DNA of 64,000 nucleotides from Perkinsela sp. pyNocScin1 (taxonomy: Eukaryota > Euglenozoa > Kinetoplastea > Prokinetoplastida > Perkinselidae): the NCBI GenBank assembly GCA_964019655.1, contig CAXHTR010000006.1, positions 62,001 to 126,000 of the forward strand, read 5' to 3'. Numbering within the stretch: position 1 is the first letter of the stretch; each line of letters starts with the position of its first letter. The notes beneath the pieces are model-generated. The model was not told the origin of the DNA, did no database searches, and saw only the letters and a list, made by a program, of their open reading frames with translations. Below are positions 8,130 to 16,826 of this stretch, in pieces. The position numbers and the translations under genes were made by a program.

Positions 8130-10028
8130 TTATTCACTACGTGTCCGCGAAAAAATGTACTGAACAAAGAAAAATGACGCATAGAAGCCGATTGTTCCTG
8201 CGATGAGTGCGAGAAGCCCCGAGAGCAAAAACATGTATCCAAAATATGTCAGTATGCTGGAGAGCTGGTGAATACGGAGGACACTGAAAAAGTAATAAAA
8301 GCTGTATAGGAAGAGATATCCACCAGTGCTTGCAGTCGAGAAAAAGCTTGGCCACCACCAGCGGAAATTGCCCTTTGATAGCCCAGAGTACGTAACAAGT
8401 ATGGAGGCCTCTGCCGTGATCGCGATGAAAATCATCAAGACGATGGCGAAAAAACCAAACATTGAAAGGAGCCTGCCTTGCCATACCGACGAAAGAACAT
8501 AGTTTAGCGATACGAAAGCCGCACTAAATGGTGCGAGTCCAGCGACAAAGAGTATAGCGCTCGGTCTCAGCTGGTTTCGTGGCAATCCAATGTCTCGCGG
8601 GATGGGGTTCACTGCGCTTGCGAACCGAAGCGCAGGTTTGCGGAACGCGCGGAGTGCTCCTAAATAAACGAGCGGGGCGGAAACGAACAGCCAGCAGCCA
8701 ACGAGAACGAGCGCGTCACGCACGCCAAGCTCATTTGCAGCCGCCTTGTATGCCTGGATAATGTTCAGCGGTAGGTAAATGACGAGCAAGATACCCGGCA
8801 TATACACAGCGCTTTTCGCCACGTGCGACCATCGGGCTATACGGAAGGCTTTCAGCAGTCGTGCGGTTACAAAGCCATTCAGATATCCGAGGAGAATAAA
8901 GGCAATCAAGAACATAGTGAGGAATGCTCCTCTGTATTCCGTCGAGACATAGCCGAGCGCAGCGAACACAAGAGTCATAATGGAGCCAGCAGTAATTTGT
9001 GTGCCAGAGCCAATGACAACAGCGAAGAGGTACGCCTTGTACGGGTTACGGAAGACATCACCGTGCAGATTTTTCCACATGCACGTCTTGCGCATATCAG
9101 TAAGGGACAGGTGAAACCCAGCGTCCTCAATGAGGTCCCGTCTGACAGTTCTGACGATGATGGAAGCGACAAAGAGCGTAAGGATCATCAGCACAGCAAA
9201 AGCATTCAAAATAGATAGCCACTGTATACGCGAGTCTGCTGCGCTGCCCTTAAGATACATATCCCAGCGCGTGCTCCACAGATAGCTCTTCGGTATCCAC
9301 GTCACTGAGTACGTCCAAACGATGGACTCTGTCTCAGGACCGAGCGTCACAGGCTCGTCAAGTGCTGCGCCACTCGCTGTGTACTGGATGCTCTTTGGTG
9401 TGCAGAAAAATCCAACAATGTTGTACGTCGGGGCGGGCTGGGGCCCGAAGGGTACCTTTCGGTCGTCCACAGCCACTGGGCTGTACTCCACTGTGAAGTC
9501 TATGTGGTTGTACAGGATTTTCGAACTATCGTTTTGCTTTCTTCCAGCTGAAAATCCAAGCGAGCACCCTTTAAGAATCTTTGATTGGCCAGATTTCCGC
9601 AGCTGATGGCTATGGAAACGCTCCGCGACGGGCAAATTATCGATGACAAAGTTCACTCGATACTGCTGGTCAATGCGCTTCGCAAGCGTGCTGACTTCCT
9701 TGCTTGTCGCCCTTAGCGGGGCGCAGAGCTGTCTGCGCGTGGAGTTTTGCATGAAGGTGAACTGGTACGGTGACGGGAGAAGCTTGTCTCCAAGCAAAAT
9801 CTGCGCAATACTTTCAGTCTGCGGAGCGCTACGAAGCTCCTCCTTCGATGGGGTACACACCCGGATGGAATAAGGCGGCAGTGGAAGCCCACCTGCAAGA
9901 CTTGTGAGAGAGTTTGCCTGAACCTGTACGTTTTCAGCTTCTCGGTATCCCCGCGGGGAAAACTGCTGAAAAACAGCTCCCTGGACGTGCATCAAGGAGC
10001 ATAGAGCAGTTAAAACTAGGGTTGTCAT
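8130..10028 (-). CDS. Nonaspanin, transmembrane 9 superfamily (TM9SF/EMP70)
   Basis: These nine-span endomembrane proteins act in Golgi/endosome trafficking and membrane-protein sorting. The 632-residue protein starts with a signal peptide (about residues 1-18), then a long lumenal domain. The family signatures VEYSPVAVDDRKVPFGPQ near 180 and VTWIPKSYLWSTRWDMYLKG near 245-260 are followed by the first membrane helix near 270-290. Eight more hydrophobic helices fill the C-terminal half, with the typical FRNPYKAYLFAVVIGSGTQI segment near 322. The short cytosolic tail contains basic residues. Length and architecture are normal; the best fit is the TM9SF2/4 branch. Confidence 0.92.
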   Translation of the reverse strand: MTTLVLTALCSLMHVQGAVFQQFSPRGYREAENVQVQANSLTSLAGGLPLPPYSIRVCTPSKEELRSAPQTESIAQILLGDKLLPSPYQFTFMQNSTRRQLCAPLRATSKEVSTLAKRIDQQYRVNFVIDNLPVAERFHSHQLRKSGQSKILKGCSLGFSAGRKQNDSSKILYNHIDFTVEYSPVAVDDRKVPFGPQPAPTYNIVGFFCTPKSIQYTASGAALDEPVTLGPETESIVWTYSVTWIPKSYLWSTRWDMYLKGSAADSRIQWLSILNAFAVLMILTLFVASIIVRTVRRDLIEDAGFHLSLTDMRKTCMWKNLHGDVFRNPYKAYLFAVVIGSGTQITAGSIMTLVFAALGYVSTEYRGAFLTMFLIAFILLGYLNGFVTARLLKAFRIARWSHVAKSAVYMPGILLVIYLPLNIIQAYKAAANELGVRDALVLVGCWLFVSAPLVYLGALRAFRKPALRFASAVNPIPRDIGLPRNQLRPSAILFVAGLAPFSAAFVSLNYVLSSVWQGRLLSMFGFFAIVLMIFIAITAEASILVTYSGLSKGNFRWWWPSFFSTASTGGYLFLYSFYYFFSVLRIHQLSSILTYFGYMFLLSGLLALIAGTIGFYASFFFVQYIFSRTRSE

Positions 10029-10191
10029 CTAGAAGGAATTTCGATGAGCTCTGCAAAGCACTTGATACACTGATCCATCTAGCCTATGAAGGGGAACAAA
10101 AAGAAATAGTTCGCAATTAGGGGTGCAAAGTCAAACATTACTTTTCTATATGTGCACAGAATGAGATGGTAAGAGTCTCAATAGCGAAGCC

Positions 10192-11337
10192 TTAGGTCAT
10201 TACCTCATCACCTTCATCTGTCGCAGTATCGCTCAGTCCCGCGGCATTCGTATCTACATATAATACAGGATGGGCTTTTGTTTTAGCACCATGTTCTTCA
10301 AGAACTTTCTCTACAGGCCCTTCTTGGCTTGATTTAGAGCTCACTTGTGACGTGGGTGCTTCAGTACACGCCAGAATGGGTGGTTCAGTATTCGCAGTCA
10401 CGTCATACGTCTCCTCCTCGGGTGATACTGGGCGACGAGCTTTGAAATGCATCTGTGTGTTTTCCGTTGAGCTCGCAGTCGACAGCGGCGAGTCCTTGGT
10501 AGACCGCACTGATTTGCCGAAGCCTTTGGTCTGCACTCCCCCGAGAAAAGTTTGCCACTCGTTTCGAGCAGATTCCATATCATCAAGGTGCTTCTGCAAT
10601 TTTTCAATACACCGAGTTCCCATGTTTTGCAACGATTGAGTGAGCTTTGAATATTTGACTATTTCAAGGGCCGGCTCGTTGATCTTCGTGCTGATATACG
10701 CTTGCGTTGTGAAAGAGACATGATAGCAGACAACTCTTCCAACATTGCATGCCCACTGGTGGCAAATGACATCCAGCACGTGCCTCCAAATGTCACCAAT
10801 GCCAGAAAATTTCCCGCGGAGCCACGAGTGCGCTGGTATACGGCTCATATCAGCCAAAATCACAAATGATTTCGTCGGTAAAACGTCAAATACACTTGTG
10901 ATTACCTTGAGTGCTTGCTTACGATTTAGAATCGGTGCATGCAGACATTTGTGAGCTTCATAATGGATGATTTGCTGCCCCGTATCTGAAATGCACCCGA
11001 TGAGAGGAGTTATCGCTGAAGCCAAAGGAGAAGCAATGCTTTCGTCAGTGAAGAGAAAACTATCGCTTATACTTGTAGAAATAGCAGCGAGGTTCTGTGC
11101 AAAAACTTTGGCAATATCGACCATGCGTGACTTAGCCTGATCGTCATCTAGTGAGCAGACAAAGTCGTACTTTACGGTAATCAACTGATGAAGCTGTGCA
11201 TCTGTGAGGAAGCAAGGATTCTGCGGGGTTGGAGCGCTTGGTATGTACTTCCTTACACTTGAGAACATTCTTTCAAGCTTTAAATATTTACAAAATATAA
11301 GTGCAAGTTCAATGCGCGCATATTGTTCAAATTTCAT
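10192..11337 (-). CDS. Protein with a divergent CRAL-TRIO (SEC14)-like domain
   Basis: The frame extends to a GTG at 11400, overlapping the next gene, but the first ATG is at 11337, giving 381 residues. Residues about 140-260 resemble a SEC14 lipid-binding fold: DTGQQIIHYEAHK as the first strand, KSFVILADMSRI as the central strand, a helix ending in CHQWACNVGRVVCYHVSFTT (compare the usual HYPE.LG...I.N.P.. pattern), then QAYISTKIN. The C-terminal 110 residues are low-complexity, rich in Ser, Thr and Glu, and probably disordered. Key lipid-binding residues cannot be verified by eye. It begins 28 bp after the ycf45-like stop. Confidence 0.45.
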   Translation of the reverse strand: MKFEQYARIELALIFCKYLKLERMFSSVRKYIPSAPTPQNPCFLTDAQLHQLITVKYDFVCSLDDDQAKSRMVDIAKVFAQNLAAISTSISDSFLFTDESIASPLASAITPLIGCISDTGQQIIHYEAHKCLHAPILNRKQALKVITSVFDVLPTKSFVILADMSRIPAHSWLRGKFSGIGDIWRHVLDVICHQWACNVGRVVCYHVSFTTQAYISTKINEPALEIVKYSKLTQSLQNMGTRCIEKLQKHLDDMESARNEWQTFLGGVQTKGFGKSVRSTKDSPLSTASSTENTQMHFKARRPVSPEEETYDVTANTEPPILACTEAPTSQVSSKSSQEGPVEKVLEEHGAKTKAHPVLYVDTNAAGLSDTATDEGDEVMT

Positions 11338-11365
11338 GAATTCGCTCACATGACATTCACAAGAT

Positions 11366-11969
11366 TCACGTCTGAAGCGCTTGGCACGGGGCGAGCCCAC
11401 ATTTGTTGAAAATCTTTAAAATTTCATCATAGCATGCTTGCTCCTTGATTGACTTCGTTAAATCCACCGAAAATGCAAACTCTTTTCCACCATTCAACCA
11501 ATCCTCTTTATCGTAAATGCTATCAACCACCTTATTGAGGTCAAGATAGAGCAATGCTGATTGAAACTCCCCTTTTCGCAGTTGAATTGCAAAATCAAAG
11601 CCCGTTGGATTCATCCTTTCAAGCGCTGTTTTTCGCGTTTTCTGCTTAGCTCTTTTCTCATCATACGAAAGCAGAAGTGGTTGTGACCCACCGAAGAGCG
11701 TATTGAGCTTTAAATTCCGCACTACGCTTGCAAGAGATGACCCATGAACCGAGCATAAAACTTTGGATCCACGATGTATGATGCTACAAATACTTTCACA
11801 CTCTTCAGTGTTACCAACTTCGTCAATGATAACGACCTCTGGCGAATGATTTTGAACAGCGTGGGATAGTATAAGCGGCTGGCTTTCTCGCTCTGGGACT
11901 TGAAGTCTTCGGACAGTTCCAAAATAAGGTGCCGGCTCATCAGAATCGCCAATTATCTCATTTGAAGTA
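11366..11969 (-). pseudogene. C-terminal part of ycf45/SpoIIIAA-like ATPase gene, split by a transposon
   Basis: Read from the insertion site on the minus strand, the frame is open for about 200 codons to a TGA at 11366. It carries the ycf45 signatures in order: SNEIIGDSDEPAPYFGTVRR, then VQNHSPEVVIIDEVGN (Walker B), a CSVHG sensor-like motif, a LFGG segment and the TRKTALERMNPTGFDFAIQL block typical of the family. It lacks its own ATG, so it is only meaningful joined to the part at 13612-14671. The frame of both parts agrees exactly once the element between them and one TA copy are ignored. No stop or frameshift has accumulated in either half. Confidence 0.85.
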
Positions 11970-12000
11970 CAGTACTTTGCATATGAAAACGGACAAGATG
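11970..12000 (+). repeat. Left terminal inverted repeat of the transposon
   Basis: Thirteen outer bases are identical to the complement of the right end. After an unlike 8-bp spacer come ten more identical bases. The outer end begins CAGT, as in many Tc1-like elements. Confidence 0.9.
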
Positions 12001-12055
12001 GCGATTTCTTGTATCAAAAGATTTTCGACCAATTTTTTTTTCAAAAGACTTCAAA

Positions 12056-13423
12056 ATGCCAGGAGACGCCGAAAATAATGCTTTTCGCGAGGGTTTAGTG
12101 AATCGAATTTTATACCAAATTTGGGGGGACAGGTCCCTACCTGTGCCCCCACGTCAGCCAGGACAGAGGGGTCGACGACGCAAGAAAGGAAAAATGAGGT
12201 TCGGTGCGTATCCAGAAACGCACCCTAGCTTTACAGGTTCAGGCCGTTTGACCATCGAAGCAACCGGATTCGTGAAGTGTGCGTTTTTTCTTTTAGGAAC
12301 GTGCCTTTCGAAACATGCCTACATGTCATGGTTTAACCTTAACAGCGAAACTTACGAAAGATTATCGGACGAACCTCTCGGACAAGAGGGCCTGAACGAG
12401 GAGGAAAGAAAGAAAAACCCACCAAGACGGCGCCTGGGTGATCACATGGAAAAGTTAGACTTCGCTATGAATATCCTTGATACAAAACCTTTTGCGGACT
12501 ACCGTCAAATTCACAAGGAGGTTAATGCTGCTGGGTTCTTGGGCTGTTATACCACGCTTTGGCGAAATCTTAGGGAGAAGGGGGTGAAAGTAAGAAATCG
12601 CCCCCCTCAGGAATGGTGTGGACCAGAGGGCAAAGAGGTTTTCAAACAAAGGCGCCTGACATACGCAGGAGCGCATAAAAATGACCCCCCTGAAGGTCTT
12701 TACTTCATCGATGAAAGCATCGTTCGATGCATACATCGAAAGAAGAAGCAGTTGTGCAAAAAGGGCCAGAGGCCAGAGCCGTATGAACACATGCCGTACA
12801 CAGCTCAGTGCCACGTTCTTGGCGTCATTGGCTACGGCGGCTTCAGAAGACTCGTCAATGTGACTGAGATTCTGGAGAAGAAGAAGAAGGACTGGGAATT
12901 GAAAGAGAAGGAGCTCAAGCGCCAACGTCGCATCAACGGAGAGCCCGAGCCGAAGAAGGATAAGAAGTTTAAGTTCGGTTTTCAGGCGGAGGACTATCAA
13001 AAAGTCCTTGACACCTACATCATTGGTCCCATCCGAGAGCACAATCGTGAGATCAATGCTGGCAGACGCCCTGAGGATCGAATTGAGCCCGTGCTCGTTC
13101 AAGATCGCGCCCCATGCCACTGGGCAACGGAAACACTAAACTACCTCGAGGACACCGGTCTGCGGTATCATGCTGACTGGCCCCGCTATAGCGCAGACCT
13201 AAACCCCATCGAGAATCTTTGGGGCTGGCTGGTACACGACCTTGGTGAGGAGCTCTATGAGCATCGAAAAAACACCGCAGAGAACCGCGAAAAGGTCTGG
13301 CAACTTGTCCAGAACTACTTTTATAACCGTGTTTCGCCAGATCAAATCACCAATTTGGTCGAGAGCTTCCCCCGCCGTATGGAGCAGGTCATCGTTGCTG
13401 GGGGGCATAAGCTCCATTACTGA
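12056..13423 (+). CDS. Tc1/mariner-superfamily transposase, DD35E
   Basis: This 455-residue enzyme would cut and paste the surrounding element. The N-terminal third is basic (GQRGRRRKKGK near 36-46) and likely binds the ends. A helix-turn-helix-like stretch lies near 130-180. The catalytic triad reads D219 (YFIDES), D350 (VLVQDRAPCH) and E386 (SADLNPIENLWGW), with 35 residues between the second Asp and the Glu; classic Tc1 has 34. Between the first two acidic residues lies a Lys/Glu-rich insertion near 270-310. The start is the ATG 86 bp inside the left end. The frame is intact, so the protein could be active. Confidence 0.9.
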   Translation: MPGDAENNAFREGLVNRILYQIWGDRSLPVPPRQPGQRGRRRKKGKMRFGAYPETHPSFTGSGRLTIEATGFVKCAFFLLGTCLSKHAYMSWFNLNSETYERLSDEPLGQEGLNEEERKKNPPRRRLGDHMEKLDFAMNILDTKPFADYRQIHKEVNAAGFLGCYTTLWRNLREKGVKVRNRPPQEWCGPEGKEVFKQRRLTYAGAHKNDPPEGLYFIDESIVRCIHRKKKQLCKKGQRPEPYEHMPYTAQCHVLGVIGYGGFRRLVNVTEILEKKKKDWELKEKELKRQRRINGEPEPKKDKKFKFGFQAEDYQKVLDTYIIGPIREHNREINAGRRPEDRIEPVLVQDRAPCHWATETLNYLEDTGLRYHADWPRYSADLNPIENLWGWLVHDLGEELYEHRKNTAENREKVWQLVQNYFYNRVSPDQITNLVESFPRRMEQVIVAGGHKLHY

Positions 13424-13581
13424 CCTAGGCCAAAAAAGGGGGGTCAAAAACATGAAAAATCGTCATAAATCGTCAAATATTACAGATATTCGAGTAATTC
13501 CAATTTCTAGAACTATCTACTCTCCGAGATCTCTCAAATGCCGCCCTTTTTACCTTCATATCTGAAAATATGTTCAAATGG

Positions 13582-13611
13582 CATCTTGTCCAACAGCAAT
13601 GCAAAGTACTG
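13582..13611 (-). repeat. Right terminal inverted repeat of the transposon
   Basis: On the minus strand this repeats the left end: 13 identical bases, a 7-bp spacer (one shorter than on the left) and ten identical bases. The host TA duplication follows directly. Confidence 0.9.
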
Positions 13612-14671
13612 TATCAACAACAACAACTCGAGTGAGATCGGCGGAGTTACACAACTGTGCGATCGCATCTCTGATAATTGTAGTCTTGCCAGTACAGGGG
13701 GGTGCGATGATAATAGTGCTTCCAATCTTCATGAGATCTGCTATTAGTATTCCAGCATGCGGTATGTACCGGCCGATTCTGATAGTACATCCCAGTACGT
13801 GCTCTTGGGTCTTATTAAGGAAGAGTCCAATTCGATGAAGTGTATTGCTTATACCTTTTCGTAGATCAGATGGCCATCGGGCCTGCGAGCTCCTACACTT
13901 TAATGACGAAGCAGATAATTTTTGAATGAATCGCTTTACTTCATCTCTAGTCGAAATCGACTTTAAGTCAATGTAGCTGCCATCTCTGAAGATAAGTCTG
14001 GGATGCTGGCCAACGTGGAAGTATATTTCAATTATTGAGTCGTAAAACTTGCTGGTGCTATCGAATGGCTGAAAGTGCTCGCTTTTATCTTTGGATTTAT
14101 CGTATATAAATTCCAGGTCGCGCAATATGCACTGTGGTAGCAGCTGAAAAAGCGATTGAATATCAAACTTTTGTGTATCCTTACTCACGCGTTGAATATC
14201 TTGAGCTAGCTCTTCAGGACTTATGCTCGAGATCTTACCCTTAGAATCAATCATCTGTGAGCAAACGATCCTCTTCTTTTTGTTTATGATAGCCCACTCC
14301 TTGGCAAGCGAGACTCTATCTGTTTCATGACGAAAAAAGCCTTTCATGCGGTCCTTTACCTGCCCTGGTCCGGCCCGTGTGGTTCCTGAGTCCATATTCA
14401 CAAGAAAATTCACGGGCTTTAATTTGTGTTTAGCGGCTGTCGATTCTGATGTGGAGTCAGTCGAATTGCTGCTAGATCCACCTATGGGTTCAGTATAGAT
14501 GAACGGTAGAGTACTCCTCTCTCGTTTATTAAGGGTATGGATAGTGGCCCTAGCATTCCGAAAAATAACATTGCTCCGAGACAGCTGCATTTTCGTCTGC
14601 GGTGGTTGTAAACTTCTGAGTTTTAGGGCTATGCGAAAGAAATCAAAGGCTGAACAAGAGGTCGAAGTCAT
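13612..14671 (-). pseudogene. N-terminal part of ycf45/SpoIIIAA-like ATPase gene, split by a transposon
   Basis: The ATG at 14671 opens a frame that runs into the transposon at 13612. As it stands it would stop at 13574 after 12 foreign residues. The first 80 residues are Ser/Thr/Arg-rich and could be an organelle-targeting leader. Downstream are the family segments RKGISNTLHRIGLF near 284-297, CTIRIGRYIPHAGILIADLM, and the Walker A loop APPCTGKTTIIRDA near 327-340, followed by RVVVVDT where the insertion lies. In plastids and cyanobacteria ycf45 is a conserved AAA-type ATPase; land plants have nuclear relatives linked to plastid development. An ATPase from a truncated message would lack Walker B. 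Confidence 0.85.
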
Positions 14672-14901
14672 GAGTTTTTTACCAAATCATAAGTATCTAA
14701 ATTATTTGCAGCAAATAACATGTAAATAAGTTGTAAAGTTCTCATAAGTATTTCATTCGTTGTAATCGGATAGGACTTCAGACATACCGCGTGTCTTTCA
14801 TCTTCTTAAAAGAAGTTATACATCTAATCCTAGTCTCATGGAGTATAAAGGCTTTTAAATAGGTCTATTTTTTTTCGTTCTTTTTCTTTTAATGAAAAGA
14901 G

Positions 14902-15537
14902 ATGATGGAGTCTACGGTAAGATCTAATAGTAGCTCCAACGTTGTATACGTTGGAAATGTTGATGAGCGAGTCGATGAGGCTTTATTATATGAACTCATG
15001 GTGCAAGCAGGGCCGGTTGTTTCAGTATCACGCTTCCCGAGAGAAACAGATAATCTAGGGGGTGCCGAAGATGCAGCTTTTGACCCTGCTAATAGGTATG
15101 CATTTGTACAATTCAATAGCCCTGAAGACGCGAGATACTGCTGTATGATTATGAATAATTGTCGACTCTATGACTTACCACTCAAAGTTTCCCCAGCGAA
15201 TCCCTCCGCAAATTTGCATGAAATAGCTGAAAACGTGAGAAACGTTAGGTCGATGGATTCTACTGAGGCTGATGTAGAAGCTGTCTACGGAATTCACATA
15301 AGTAACCTTGATCCACAAGTGGATGAAGAGAAGCTCAGCGAGACATTCCGACCTTTCGGCAATATGATATCTTTCCCTCAGATTTTCCGCCAAGATTTCC
15401 TAAGCGATTCATCTGCCAGTACAAACACTGCGATCATATACTATAATTCTCAGCATGAAGCAGTTGAGGCAATTCAAACAATGAATGGCCAGTACTATCA
15501 TGATCGAACTTTACGGGTCGAAATGAGCCGCAGGTAG
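14902..15537 (+). CDS. SF3B4: Splicing factor SF3b subunit 4 (SF3B4/HSH49), two RRMs
   Basis: SF3B4 belongs to the SF3b module of U2 snRNP and contacts pre-mRNA near the branch point. RRM1 spans about residues 13-92, with RNP2-like VVYVGNVDERVDEALLYELM and the diagnostic QAGPVVSV, then RNP1-like YAFVQF. RRM2 spans about 128-208, with IHISNLDPQVDEEKLSETF and TNTAIIYY, followed by MNGQYYHDRTLRVEMS. At 211 residues it has both RRMs but none of the Pro-rich tail of animal SF3B4, like yeast Hsh49. Two ATG codons stand in tandem; I take the first. SF3B2, its partner, is at 49275-50549. Confidence 0.92.
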   Translation: MMESTVRSNSSSNVVYVGNVDERVDEALLYELMVQAGPVVSVSRFPRETDNLGGAEDAAFDPANRYAFVQFNSPEDARYCCMIMNNCRLYDLPLKVSPANPSANLHEIAENVRNVRSMDSTEADVEAVYGIHISNLDPQVDEEKLSETFRPFGNMISFPQIFRQDFLSDSSASTNTAIIYYNSQHEAVEAIQTMNGQYYHDRTLRVEMSRR

Positions 15538-15618
15538 ATGATAATGGCAAGTAGAGGTACACAGAACGTACTTCAACAAACTATGCATATCATCACCTTT
15601 TTCAATATAATTTGATAA

Positions 15619-16746
15619 ATGAAAGCAGTAACAGTATGCAGAAATGCGGCGCTCCAATGTTTTGTGCTTCGAAAATCCTCACCACATCGCATTGCGTGGT
15701 GCTCTCGTGTCTATTCAACAGAAGACTTTTCAAGTGACCTCTTTGACAGTCTTTCAAAGGAGCATGAGCGAGAGCGACGCCTCAGATCAATGCCAAGCGC
15801 CGTAGACTTTGAGAATATGATCATGGGGATTCTTCCAGAAGATAGTCGCAGACATCAGCCTGCAGTGGATGGAGTACGAAAATATTTTTTGAGCCACAAA
15901 ATAAATCGGTATATTCCTTGTGAAAAAGTTCGCATCACAAGCGTTGAAGTGGATGGCAAGCTTACGGATGGATATATCGATCGCAACGCTGCATATACCA
16001 TAGACGATGCCATCGCTCTTGCAGAGAAAGTGAAGAGTGACTTGGTGATGATGGCCGAAAAGGATGGTGTTGCATACTGCAAAATAAAAGACGAAAAAAA
16101 GCGTGCTCTTGAGCACATTTCTCACCTTCTTAAGCGCACAGACGAAGTGGAGAAACAGAGCAGATATGACGCGCACAAGCAGAAAAGTGCAAAAGTAGAA
16201 GAGATCATTTTCCGGGATATCATTGATTCACAGGCAATTGACTGGAAGTCCAAATATGCTGTCCAGGCGCTGAAGAGGTTTCGACCGGTTAAACTGATTT
16301 GCGAGAAGTTTTCATCGCCCCGAGGCGTTGTCGATAAGTTGAGTGAGTTTCTTAGCAAGATACGCGGATGGGCTGAGGCGGATAATGTTGTTTATAACGC
16401 TATGCAGGTTTCTGTGTCAGATAGATCATTCACTGTGATAATTCAGCCCAGTTCGAACGCGAAGGAGATCAAGCAGCCTGGAAAATCGGATTGGGATAAG
16501 GTAATGCAACGCTTCAAAACTGCATTCGACAAAAGTGGGCGAGATGACGTGGGTACATGGCATCAGAGGCAGAAATTGAAAGCAAGGGCATCAGGGTTTC
16601 GTATGTACAGAACTGACAAATACGGTAGAAAGATAGAAACAAAGGGTTTCGATGACTTAAAGCAAAGCTCTTCCGTAGAAGAATTCGCACAAGCACGTGT
16701 GGCAGCACAAGAGAGAATCGACAGTTTGTTTTCAAAGTCAAGGTAA
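15619..16746 (+). CDS. Mitochondrial translation initiation factor IF-3
   Basis: IF-3 keeps the small mitoribosomal subunit free and checks start-codon pairing. The first 30 residues are basic, rich in Ser/Cys/Arg and hydrophobic residues, typical of a mitochondrial presequence. The IF3 N-domain begins near residue 92 (HKINRYIPCEKVRITSVEVD) and continues with AYTIDDAIALAEKVKSDLVM and YCKIKD. The C-domain follows with VEEIIFRDIIDSQAIDWKSK near 195, a KRFRPVKLICEKF strand and an RGVVDKLSEFLSKI helix. The 375-residue length, with extended linker and charged tail, fits organellar IF3. Plastid IF3 is an alternative. Confidence 0.8.
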   Translation: MKAVTVCRNAALQCFVLRKSSPHRIAWCSRVYSTEDFSSDLFDSLSKEHERERRLRSMPSAVDFENMIMGILPEDSRRHQPAVDGVRKYFLSHKINRYIPCEKVRITSVEVDGKLTDGYIDRNAAYTIDDAIALAEKVKSDLVMMAEKDGVAYCKIKDEKKRALEHISHLLKRTDEVEKQSRYDAHKQKSAKVEEIIFRDIIDSQAIDWKSKYAVQALKRFRPVKLICEKFSSPRGVVDKLSEFLSKIRGWAEADNVVYNAMQVSVSDRSFTVIIQPSSNAKEIKQPGKSDWDKVMQRFKTAFDKSGRDDVGTWHQRQKLKARASGFRMYRTDKYGRKIETKGFDDLKQSSSVEEFAQARVAAQERIDSLFSKSR

Positions 16747-16826
16747 AGTTTGGGCGAGATATAGCTGTGAATTTTTCTGGTTGCTCTTTCGTGTTCTAAT
16801 AGTTTACGGCTTTCTTTCATGCTAAC

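Larger units (their letters stand above)
11970..13611. mobile_element. Complete Tc1/mariner-type DNA transposon, 1,642 bp, flanked by TA
   Basis: Both ends read CAGTACTTTGCAT inward, and a second matching block, GGACAAGATG, follows after 8 bp (left) or 7 bp (right). The element is flanked by TA at 11968-11969 and 13612-13613, the target duplication of this superfamily. It encodes one intact transposase on the + strand, opposite to the interrupted host gene. Ends, target and transposase all agree, so the boundaries are precise. The intact host halves and intact transposase point to a recent insertion. Confidence 0.93.

Noticed and set aside
12455-13120. A 221-codon minus-strand frame inside the transposon
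   Set aside because: Antisense to the transposase, which has a full DDE triad; the Leu-rich frame is a mirror of Glu/Lys-rich coding.
11970-13611. Ciliate-type internal eliminated sequence
   Set aside because: The TA boundaries and open-frame restoration fit, but all three standard stops are used and gene structure is not ciliate-like. Kept only as an analogy in the findings.
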